64,000 bases of DNA. It comes from Lytechinus pictus. Taxonomy: Eukaryota > Echinodermata > Echinoidea > Temnopleuroida > Toxopneustidae. Below are positions 54,425 through 64,000 of this stretch, one piece after another. The notes under the pieces are model-generated. The model saw nothing but the letters and a program-made list of their open reading frames with translations, was not told where the DNA came from and did not search any database. Location of the stretch: the NCBI RefSeq assembly GCF_037042905.1, contig NC_087252.1, positions 18,431,701 to 18,495,700 of the forward strand, written 5' to 3'. Position 1 is the first letter of the stretch. Each line of letters begins with the position of its first letter. The translations under genes and the position numbers were made by a program.

Positions 54425-55351
54425 TAGGGCTGGGACTAAAACCCGGGTACCCGAGTAGAAAAATCAATACCCGATACCCGAAAATTGCTCACCAGTATAA
54501 TGTACATGTATTTGATTTGTATTGCGTAGTGTAAGACATGATTGTAACTCATTACAAAAGTACACAAGCCTCATTTTGAATTTCACCAATTACCCTCTAA
54601 ATATCCATAAATATACAAGTTTTCAAGTGATGATGATGTGACCGAGATCGTTCAATCATCGCCATGTTTCTTTTGCAGCGCAGTGACGTCATCCAGGTAC
54701 TGCGACGCAAACCAATTTATGAATGAAAATATAGTAAGCATGCGCATTGCAAGCCTCAGCCCCACGCAGTATTACGTCAAAACAAGTCTGCAATACTCTG
54801 TCACCTCATACCAAAATCGACCTACGAAGCACCAGCCAATCACGTTCTTGTTACCATTTTTAGTTCATCATAAACCGAAAATGGGAACACGATCGTGATT
54901 GGCTGGCGCATTTGACGCTCCGAAACCCGGAAATCAATTGACTTTGTTCACGTAGCGATACAAACTCACGAACACGATGTAATATCGATGCTACTTCGTA
55001 AGATTTTGACGGAAAAGCAAGAATAAAAATTTGCTTACCTGTGCAGTATCGGTGAGAAAACCTTTTATAATTCATATGATATATAGGAAAGTGGAATTCT
55101 AGGTCGATTTTGGTACGAGGTGACAGAGTATTGAAACTTGTTTCGATGGAATACTGCGTGGGGCACGGGAGGCTTGCAATGCGCATGCTTACTATATTTT
55201 CATTCATAAATTGGCTTGCATCGCATTGGCTTGATGACGTCACCTATGGGGTGTTTCCACCAGTCATATTTCAAGTGACATGATTTTCAGGTACCCACCC
55301 GAAAATTACCACGGGTACCCGAAGAGAAAAAACCCGAAAGTCCCAGGCCTA
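54425..55351. mobile_element. Non-autonomous hAT element (927 bp), TSD CATACAAC
   Basis: Termini TAGGGCTGGGAC and the complement of GTCCCAGGCCTA, flanked by perfect 8-bp duplications CATACAAC (54417-54424, 55352-55359). Eight-base duplications and TAGGG-type ends are hAT hallmarks. Subterminal GGGTACCCG repeats and inverted inner arms (54670-54800 with 55110-55250) create mirrored ORFs that are not genes. Confidence 0.92.
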
Positions 55352-55479
55352 CATACAACTCTTTGTTTTTTTTAATACTTTATCAAAGCTTTTATGATTA
55401 TAAATGTAATTAAATAATTTGACTTGATAAATGTATATTACTGGTATACTAATTGTGAATTTTTAGCAAGAAACAGTAT

Positions 55480-55760
55480 TTGTGTTGGTTTAATACATAA
55501 AAATGTTGCGAAATTTCGGAACAGCGTACCCAGGCATCACAAATTTGGTCTCAAAAGATGTGCAAGACTTGAAAGTAAAAAGGCAGCTAACAGCCTCCCA
55601 GTTATTAACCCTTAGTTAAATTGGACCAATTTGACCCCCCCCCCCTTCCAAAAATTTTGCGACCATGCTGTCGCACAATTTTTTTAAAACATGCCTCTTT
55701 CTAGTCTTGTGCATCTTTTGAGACCAATCTTGTGTCACCCGGTACGTGGTTCTGTAATAA
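55480..55760. repeat. 'ggtctcaaaag' interspersed repeat fragment
   Basis: Shares TTTGGTCTCAAAAG, AAGACTTGAAA and C-run words with 39470-39600. Two diverged copies of one family. Confidence 0.45.
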
Positions 55761-56094
55761 CGTGACATTATGTAAGTACATGTCATACCAAAAATTGCTC
55801 AAAAACGTGATTTTGTGTACAAAGTCAATGCAATAGAGGAAAAAGTATGATTTTGTATTCTAATTACGCATAAATTAGTATTATCACTTACTAACAATTT
55901 GCGTGAAATAATTTACAATTTAATTTTGTAAATTATGCCCTAGACAACCCATGTGCCAATGTTAGACGCGATTGTGCGGTCAAGATCTCAAGGAAGGGGG
56001 GGGGGCCCTGGAAACCCCCCCTCCCCCCTTCCCCGGCCATATCAACTCCCAAAATACCCTGGCTTTAGTTGACTTTCTGGCTCCTCTTGAGTAG

Positions 56095-57945
56095 TCACCA
56101 TTCATTGGACAGCTTGTTTTTATCCAAGTCTGTATAGCACGAGGCAGCTTAATCTGTAGAAAAAAAAACACATACCATTACGATAACATGAACAACATAA
56201 AAATACAAGAAATAAGGTGTTTTGCCCCCATCTAGATCTCTTTTCACAAGTACATATCTATCGGATAATGAGGTCCTTGCGGCTATCTCTCTTAGCATAT
56301 TCTTGCTTATAAAAGCAAACTAAGCCGAAGAGTGACAAACAATTTATAATGCAAACAAATTGTCATAAGCACATATTGAAACTCTTTAATAAAACAATGA
56401 AGAATAAATCTACATCTTCTAACAAGGATTACACTGTATGCCACTGCATGAATACAATCTGCTTAATTTTGTAAAATTTTTATAATATCTACTGAAGTGA
56501 ATGCCTATATAATCACCTTTTATGAACTCCAACCGTGTCTTGTACAAGAACATGGCCTTTTCTGTGTACACCTGTAGTATCTTTCCCACATAATGCTGGA
56601 CTTGCTGCTCGATCATCCAGAGATCCCTCTTTGAATCTTTAATGAAATGAAATGAATTTGAGTGACATAGTAAAATTTTATTTGCAGGTTAATACAAATA
56701 CATGATGTAATAAAAATACATGATAAAACTTCTTCATTTCCATATTTCAGTGTTACAATTCAGGTGCAAAGAGTCATATTCTTTAATAATATTCAACATA
56801 AAATCAATGAAAACTAGTGCTGTTGTCGATAGGCCTCATATCGACATTGATGTCGACATACGAAGGATTTTCAAAATTCCGACATGTCGACATGCACGCA
56901 CCCACATCGACATGTAAACATAAAATAAAAAGGGGTCTAGCCTATAATCACGAGTGTAAAGATTAGCTGAAAAGTTAGAAGCATTTATCCACAGTAATTG
57001 GCGCAATTAAAAGGTTTATTCAGCTTAGCAGCGCATTAAATGAAAAAAGAATATCTGCGAGCTGTGCGGCAGTAGAAATACGTCAGTGCAGGGCCGGCCT
57101 GCCCGATCGAGCCGCCCTCGATATCCCGTTATAGCGAGAGTAGCATTCACCGTACCCATCCACGGAAATATGTACCCATTGCGCGCTATTCACCGTGCTT
57201 GATAATACGTTGCTCCTCAATGCATTACTTTTCACATAAACGTGAGCAGCAGCGAACACGTGTTTTTGTCAAAGTTGTGACTGCCGCAATTGAGCGCTTA
57301 CTTCATATCACGAAGTCACAGAAAACTTCCCTTCATTCGTTTGGAGATCGTTGCACGGATCGCCGCGGAAGTGATACTGAAATTATCGGTCGATTTTCAT
57401 TACTTTTCATTGTCAAATTGAGGAGCTTGCGTTTGCAGCAATGATCACTGTTGTAATTGGTGATTCTCAAATTGGCTACGAGTGTTATTGAGCAATGCTT
57501 TCGAAACCGGATCCTGGTACAAAAACTTGATTCTCCAGAAAAAAAATGTGGATTAAATCAGTGATTTTGGAAGCTCAATTCCCGAACTGAGCCTGTATTA
57601 TATAGATCTAGTGTGGGGATATCACTCGTGTCAAGGTGAATATATTTGATTGAGAGTGTTGTTCCACGATCGAATGCGTTTTTTTTATGTTAGGGAGCCC
57701 AGGCTAAATTACGGTCCCTTTTTCATGTCGACATTGTCGATGTCGGGATTAATTTTTAAGCGACATGTCGACATGGATTTTTGTTCCCGACAACAGCACT
57801 AATGAAAACATTAAAAGTAGAGGAGCATTTTAACCTTACTCACAGTCTGTTATTGTCGCTAAAGTCTTTACAATAAGAAGATTGGGCACTTTGCCGACAT
57901 CGCGTAATGCTTTGCATCGATTTACATGTATAATAGTCTTTGTGC
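56095..57945 (-). CDS. Unrecognised gene, last two or three exons (candidate)
   Basis: Minus-strand exons 57844-57945 (approximate 5' edge; donor GTGAGT), 56517-56636 (acceptor ATTAAAG, donor GTGATT) and a terminal exon from 56129 (acceptor GCTATACAG, stop at 56095) or from 56153 (acceptor TTTTCTACAG, immediate stop). Joined, they read VPNLLIVKTLATITDYSKRD and DLWMIEQQVQHYVGKILQVY then EKAMFLYKTRLEFIKD, a helical, well-behaved protein tail. I do not recognise the family. Phases agree across both inner junctions, which is the main support. The 5' exons are not placed; the GC-rich block at 58840-59480 could be its promoter. Confidence 0.35.
56815..57801. mobile_element. Non-autonomous hAT element (987 bp), TSD ATGAAAAC
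   Basis: Termini TAGTGCTGTTGTCG and CGACAACAGCACTA, with 8-bp duplications ATGAAAAC at 56807-56814 and 57802-57809. Subterminal CGACATGTCGACATG repeats are inverted between the ends. It lies 34 bases beyond the donor of the candidate exon 57844-57945, so it is intronic. Confidence 0.93.
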
Positions 57946-58273
57946 CTAGTCTTTTCTATGTAGTGTCTTTAATATGTAGATAAAACATGCGTCCTTTAGC
58001 TAGTTAGACGAACAATTTTGGAAATTAAAGACGGATCCATATTTTATCAACCGGAAGAGAAATTAGTGCTTAAATGAAGCTATTTGAGGGATATTGATGA
58101 TATTTAGGGTGAATTGACTTCACATCTTTTCGTAAGTTTGTCATGTTCATAGAAGGCCGGACTTGATTTTATAGAAACCTCTTTTAAATTTGTGGGATTG
58201 CCTACCTCGAGTGAAGTTTGTGCAGGCTCCACTCCACTTCACTATTGCTACACTACGCTCCACCTACCCAAAC

Positions 58274-58808
58274 TTTGAGACCGTGAACTGGATCTGCCGA
58301 TCTGATATTCCGAGTGACAAAAAGTGGGATCTTATGGGGGGGGGGGGGGATATCAAATTCATGCAACATCACGCTCTTTAAAAAAATTAAAACTAATATT
58401 CTTCCTGCACACAAAGTTTCAGTTCTTCTCCATGCCTCTATCCGTCTCAAAATTGATGATTTAGAGCCAACATGAAGTTTCTCACACGTATCAATATTCA
58501 ATACATCGCATGCGTGTGAGGTCGGTCGGGTCAGACCAGGCCCGGTATCTCGCGAATATTGCATCCGCATGCAATGTTTTGAAATCGGCAGCGAATTATA
58601 AATATGTGTGAGGAACTTCATGTTGGCTCTAAATCACCAATTTTGAGACTGATAAAAGCATGGAACTAAATGAAACTTTGTGTAAAGTAAGAATATTAGT
58701 TTTAATTCTTTTTAAAAATCAAGATGTTGCATGAATTTTATATTCCCCACCCCCATAAAATCCCACCTCTGTCACTCAGAATATCAGATCGAGTTCATGG
58801 TCTCGAAG
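58274..58808. mobile_element. Old foldback element, ~215-bp arms
   Basis: Left-arm words TTTAGAGCCAACATGAAGTT and GAACTGGATCTGCCGATCTG are inverted against AACTTCATGTTGGCTCTAAA and CAGATCGAGTTCATGG at the right. Arms are diverged, with a spacer of about 100 bp. Confidence 0.75.
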
Positions 58809-58839
58809 TTCGCGTCTGTAACGTTGGCGAAGAACAATA

Positions 58840-59480
58840 GAAAACAAGATGGCGGCGTAAACATTGGGCAAGTCTCTTCCGTCTAATCATGATATTTTTC
58901 GCATTTTTTGGAATGAATTTCTTCTTCAAAAATAACGACGAGAGCGTAGAAATGTTGGAAATTAAGTTTTATCCCATGTACATGATTTAGGTCTAACGTT
59001 AGGCTAGATCTTTTAGAAGGAAAGTAGAAATCTCGGGGCCGGGGGTGAAAGTTTCAAGTTTTGGCTTCCTCTGTGTGGGTATATGAGAAAGGATCCCTGG
59101 CTTCATATGAGAGTGACCTTACGAAGTTACGTTAGTAAATGATTTTCACTCTCTAGAAGCCGCCTGGCTAGGCCTACAGCCATTCCCGATCACGATATTT
59201 TGAAAAGTGGTGGATATATTGACTTCAAATGTGACTGAGAGACTTGTCATGACATTTGGGAACAAATATTGGTGATGAGGTATGCTGGTATTAATCGGCC
59301 GGTGCGAAACTGCATTAGCGCCCACCCCTGACCTGGCTACAATCATGACAATACAAACATCCTCACCGCCGCCATCAATATACTACTAACTTAGCCAGCC
59401 GTTGGCCGTCCCCGGCCGCGCACACCGCAGATCAGCCCCCACCCGATAAGCGATCGGGAACAACGGCAGTGCAGTGGCCG
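58840..59480. promoter_or_regulatory. GC-richer block with YY1-type site, possible promoter
   Basis: CAAGATGGCGGC at 58845-58856 is an exact YY1-type motif, and CpG and G+C rise at 59290-59480 (GGCCGTCCCCGGCCGCGCAC). No first exon could be identified on either strand. Confidence 0.35.
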
Positions 59481-59751
59481 TACGGTAATGATTAAAAAGT
59501 CGAAGAAATTTAAGTGCATGCCGCGCCAAACTACGAAAAATTGATCTAACTTACTGTTTAGCCTGTTGTGTGAATGTCTTAAGAAGTCGTTGTCCGAATC
59601 TGATCCATATTCTGTTAGTTTTTGTTGAAATATTGACGGCCTTCTTCATCAAGCTTCGGGTTCAGCTGAGCAGTTACGAACGTTTTTTTTCAAATGGCGG
59701 AACCGGAAACACGTATACGGTACAGTCCGTGCGTTTGTACGGGGAGCTCGG

Positions 59752-59767
59752 AGGGGGGGGGGGGGGG
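59752..59767. other. G-run; following 59.8-62.1 kb without a gene
   Basis: A G16 run. Downstream to about 62090 the DNA is AT-rich, with no supported exon. The foldback at 60950-61225 is listed separately. Confidence 0.5.
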
Positions 59768-60949
59768 TCTTACTTTTTACTTGGCAACCAGACAATTTGA
59801 CTATTTTCGCCATCATTTATATATCATATTATTAACGTAAAGGAATTGAATAAAGTAAAATTCAAATATTTATTTCTTCTTCCTTTCTTTTTCTTTTCTA
59901 TGTCTTTTAATTTTTTTCTTTCTCTTTATTCTTTTTTTTAATATAAGGATAGGATTTAAAAACATGTCTCACAATTTTACTGAAAATATGTTATATAGGC
60001 CTACTAGTATGCAAGTAGGATGACAAAGAAAGCAATGAGGAAAATCACAGCTCCAATCCTATGTATTTTTAATTTTATTTCTTTTCAAAAACACACATTT
60101 TATCCTTTCTTGCGATCGAAGGAAAGATCCCTTTATAAGGTTCAAGTAGTAAAAGAAAATAATCTTAGATCAAGTGCCGGCAGGGTATTTTGATAAGGGG
60201 TGGAGGAGCAAGACAAGCAAATATAAAGATACCATTTTGAAGCGAAACATAAGAAAAGATAATAACTTTGCCAACGAGGTAAAAAATAATATGATATCGG
60301 TTGTGACACTTTAAGGATGGAAAATAGTTTGAAAATATATAGATACAAACTTCATACAAATTAGAAAAAAAGAAGCAAAATAAACTGCCATCATATGTGA
60401 ACAGAGATACAAGATTGTTCTTGCAATTAAAAAACATATTTACAAACTATATATAGCTTCGCATCATAAAAATAGATTGAAAATATCCAAATTTATTTGA
60501 TTTAAAAAGAAATAGATATAAACCAGCCTGGCTAACATATTGCAAGGTGGCAAAGATATAAACCGGGGATATAAAGCAAAAAATAGGCCTTAAAATGGAA
60601 ATTAAATATCCTATTTTTAGTTTATCCTATTCCACCTGTAAAAAATATTGTGAATAGGAGAACAAATATTGAAGTAATTTTATTTATAATAATATATTTG
60701 TAAGAAAATAGGTCCTTTTTACTAAAAAAAAATAAATAAAAAAATAGATGGGAAACTTGGAAAAATGTATTTTCTCGCAATAAAAACTTTAAGGGGCCAG
60801 AATCGCATTAAAACTTGGTTATGAAACGTGTAAAACAAAATCTTAGATAGCATTTTAACTGAGATTTATTTTTTAATCAACATTCAACGCTGAACTTTCT
60901 TATGTTAATTGTTTATCAATATTTTGTGAAAACAGATAGTGTGCACATC

Positions 60950-61225
60950 GTCATGAATATTCATTTGGTGGGCTGATGATGTGACATTCCCATTTTTCTT
61001 TTTTAATGTTAGATATGAAATTATGATTATCTATTTTTTCAATACATGTGTAAATAATGTGTCCCCATTGTAAAGTTGCTGCATTAAATAACTAATGCGG
61101 TTAATTAGTCGTCATTCCAATTGTTTAAGTTCTTGGTAGAAATATGTTGAATAAATCTAATTTCATATATTGTACAAAAGAACATGGGATATGACATCAT
61201 CAGCCCACCTAATGAATATTCATGA
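60950..61225. mobile_element. Foldback MITE, CATGAATATTCAT arms
   Basis: TCATGAATATTCATTTGGTG and GGCTGATGATGTGACATTCC are inverted against TATGACATCATCAGCCCACC and TAATGAATATTCATGA. Arms are about 41 bp with a spacer of about 190 bp. Confidence 0.75.
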
Positions 61226-62099
61226 GACATGCCTAAATAAAACTGTTTCATGGGAATATTGCAAATCCTTAAAATTCAACTTAACTTCGTTATTTGTCAT
61301 CCGATTTTGAATAAATTTTAAGCATTTTGTTTTGTGAATTTTACTCTATTTATTGATTATCTCTAGCGTTGACCTCCCCTTCAATTATTTTCTTGTATTG
61401 TTAGAAAGAGATGGATGAAGTAGAATAATACGTTCATGCTTATATTTTTATTCATTACAATATCTCTTTGAAATTCAACCCGGCTTCCTCACAACCATTA
61501 AGCTCTAAGAGTGTTAGGTGTGTCCTGTATATTTCAACACGTACCCTTTTAAATATAGTCATTTTTTTATTATTCATCCTGTTTTTTATGAAAAATAAGT
61601 GGCGAACAAACAAAACAAAAATGATAATTGAAATTTAAAAGAGCGCATGAAAAAGAAATAACCCTGAAAACGAACAATAGTCCTCAAAATATAAGTTGCC
61701 TATTTTGGGGTCGATAATTTTTCGCATTTTTCAGTTCGCGCTTTGCTCCTAGTTTTGATCTAGTACGTATAGTACCCTTTCTCGTAGAAATAGAAGCTAT
61801 CAAACTTAAAACCTCTGAGTCTCAGTAGGCATAACCCCCCCCCCTCGCTGATATAGACCTACACAATGGGACAGGGTGAAATATAATTTTGAAATAGGGC
61901 CTATATGTCACAATCTAGCTATCACAAAATTAAATTTTCATATAAAAAATTGTACTTTTTAAAATGAATGGTGCCCTTTTAAGCCATATGGCCTTCTAAA
62001 AATATAAGACTCAATACGCTACTGACCTCTCCCGAAACTGAAAAAAAGATAAATCCCTCACTGGAAATAAAAAAATTAGTCTGTGGTACAAACAGGGCT

Positions 62100-63222
62100 T
62101 CCATACAAGTACTGAAGGAAACTAATTTTTTCATGTACTGTACCACAGAAAATAAACCAGTAGCGTCTGTGATACAGTTTCAGTCATATTTCTGGGGTGG
62201 CTGCATGAGAAGTACCGCAGGAAATTTTGAAAGTATAGCACTGGGGTTGCCATAGAATTTTAGAAGTGCCTATATTGAGTCCTGCAGGAAATTTCAAAAT
62301 TTTCATTTACCACAGAAGTATCACAGGGTTTTCATAGAAGTGTCTTTAATAGGATCGAGTACTGCAGGAAATTTCAAAATGTTCATGTACCACAGAAGTA
62401 TCACAGGGTTCCCATAGAAGTGCTTAGTAATAGGAGTACTGCAGGAAATTAAAAAAATTTTCATATACAACAGAAGTATCGCAGGGTTGTCATAGAAGTA
62501 CTGCAGGATATTTTAGAATTTTCATGTACAACAGAAGTACGACATAACTATCACAGAGTGATATTGTATACAGTTATGTACAACAGAAGTATTACACAGG
62601 TACGACAGAGTACCATTAAGGTATTGCATGAAATTTTCATATTTTTATGTACCACAGAAGTAGAACTATCACAGAGTGATACCACAGGAGTCCTGTAGTA
62701 ATTCCTTATACAGTTTTGTACAACAGAAGTATCACACAGGTACGACAGAGTACCATTAAGGTATTGCATGAAATTTTCATATTTTTATGTACCACAGAAG
62801 TATGACAGAACTATCACAGAGTGATACCACAGAAGTCCTGTTGTAATTCTATATACAGTTTTGTACAACAGCAGTATCACACAGGTACGACAGAGTACCA
62901 TTAAGGTATTGCATGAAATTTTCATATTTTCCTGTACCACAGAAGTATGACAGAACTATCACAGAGTGATACCACAGAAGTCCTGTTGTAATTCTATATA
63001 CAATTTTGTACAACAGAAGTATCACACAGGTACGATAGAGTACCATTAAGGTATTGCAGGAAATTCTCATATTTTCCTGTACCACAGAAGTATGACAGAA
63101 CTATCACAGAGTGATACCACAGAAGTCCTGTGGTAATTCTGAGGTACCGTCGTGTATGACAGAAGTATCACACAGGTACAACAGAGTACCACTAAAGTAC
63201 TGCAGGAATTTTTTGTAAGGGC
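62100..63222. repeat. ~145-bp tandem array of CACAGAAGTATCACAC units
   Basis: ACACAGGTACGACAGAGTAC recurs at 62594, 62734, 62879, 63024 and 63170 (periods 140, 145, 145, 146). Diverged units extend left to about 62100. It ends in the same family tip as the 51.3-kb repeat. Confidence 0.9.
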
Positions 63223-63259
63223 AGTATACTAATACTAACCTGGCAATACGTGTGAGTGT

Positions 63260-63725
63260 AACCCAGGGAGCTCCGGCCCGCTGCGCGGGCCGGAGCCCAG
63301 GGGCTTACCGTGTAATTCACCATACCCACGGTAGTAGCGTGAAGTATGGTCTAAATATTAAATAATTATCCGAATAAATAGTTAAAACAGAAATTAAGCA
63401 CTTACCACGATTATATGGATGAAGGTCTAACGAGTGGCAGCTTCCTGACATCGAGGCACAGACTGGAACCTAAAAAAACGAAAAGTTCTGTCGCGGTAGC
63501 TCTTTCAGAATTCAAAACAAAATGGCCGATTGAGACCTCGATGTCAGGAAGCTGCCAATCGTTAGACCTTCATCCATATAATCGTGGTAAGTGCTTAATT
63601 TCTGTTTTAACTATTTATCCGGATAATTATTTAGACCATACTTCACGCTACTACCGTGGGTATGGTGAATTACACGGTAAGCCCCTGGGCTCCGGCCCGC
63701 TGAGCGGGCCGGAGCTCCCTGGGTT
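63260..63725. mobile_element. Foldback MITE (466 bp) with ~190-bp arms, TSD AGTGT
   Basis: Left arm 63260-63456 and right arm 63536-63725 are near-perfect inverted repeats starting AACCCAGGGAGCTCCGG, with a GC-rich GGCCCGCTGCGCGGGCC mini-palindrome near each tip. Flanks AGTGT at 63255-63259 and 63726-63730 form a perfect 5-bp duplication. Superfamily not assigned. Confidence 0.93.
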
Positions 63726-64000
63726 AGTGTTGGTGTTGTGACAACACCGTACTTGAATCAGGCTGGTGTTAAGATTGACCTCGGAAAATATGGTGTATTT
63801 CCGGCAGTTTGTGTTGAAGGCTGGTGTTGATTGTCATCTGCTGAACCCAACACTGCACTGTGGCTGCATGGTGTTGATGATGTACAAGCAATTTCCCCAT
63901 TCAGCAACACCGACGTACCCCAGGGATTGGGAGAATCGTGATTTAAAGTTCAGTGTTGGTGTTGATGAACTGTAGCTATTACGAACAGGGGGCGAACACG
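63726..64000. other. GTGTTG-rich right edge of window
   Basis: GTGTTGGTGTTG and AACACCG words recur about eight times in both orientations. It looks like part of the repeat family interrupted by the MITE. No gene is supported. Confidence 0.4.

Noticed and set aside
54638-55243. Pair of opposing ORFs sharing NENIVSMRIASL
   Set aside because: The two arms of the hAT element's internal inverted repeat, mirrored copies of one non-coding sequence.
55980-56171. Minus-strand ORF reading IKLPRAIQTWIKTSC
   Set aside because: Its frame does not fit the phase left by exon 56517-56636; a different frame or stop is used in the candidate gene model.
62551-63085. Minus-strand ORFs with MQYLNGTLSYLCD repeats
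   Set aside because: Translations of the 145-bp tandem array; frames change between units.

Overview
The window is animal DNA, AT-rich, with long introns, GT-AG splicing and very many short transposons. Interspersed words (GGTCAAAGGTCAAGGTCA blocks, 'tatgcctccgccca' element tips, CGCCGCCGCCGTCGG...GCAGGCGAGAC element ends) resemble repeats I associate with echinoderm genomes, most likely a sea urchin. That assignment is inference from repeat style, not proof.

Layout. (1) 22-10473 is a complete Ty3/gypsy-class LTR retrotransposon on the minus strand: two LTRs of 268 bp that are identical by eye, a primer site matching tRNA-Ser(GCU), gag, pol, a third ORF and a polypurine tract. It has three unusual modules: a helix-hairpin-helix at the Gag N terminus, a PHD finger at the Pol C terminus, and an env-position ORF encoding a TatD-family metal-dependent nuclease with every expected catalytic residue. 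An in-phase -1 slippery heptamer (GGGAAAT) joins gag to pol. A splice donor in the LTR and an acceptor just before the TatD start codon suggest a spliced subgenomic mRNA. (2) 11774-29937 (+) holds the last 12 exons of a HECT E3 ubiquitin ligase of the G2E3-like type; all exon phases join into 590 residues. (3) 30-38 kb is repeat-rich: a pogo-like MITE, a 197-bp tandem array and a TTAA-type MITE with an empty sister site. (4) 39659-47421 (-) is a five-exon integrase-core gene (HTH plus intact D,D,E; 496 aa), intron-rich like a host gene. (5) 47.6-52.5 kb and 62.1-63.7 kb are minisatellite and foldback territory. (6) 54.4-57.8 kb has two non-autonomous hAT elements with perfect 8-bp target duplications; the second lies in a probable intron of an unrecognised minus-strand gene.

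Working relations. The retroelement ORFs form one self-contained unit. The HECT gene and the integrase-like gene are independent neighbours. The retroelement lies about 1.3 kb upstream of the first HECT exon that I can place, so it may sit in that gene's 5' intron or promoter region. No rRNA, CRISPR or bacterial-type operon is present.
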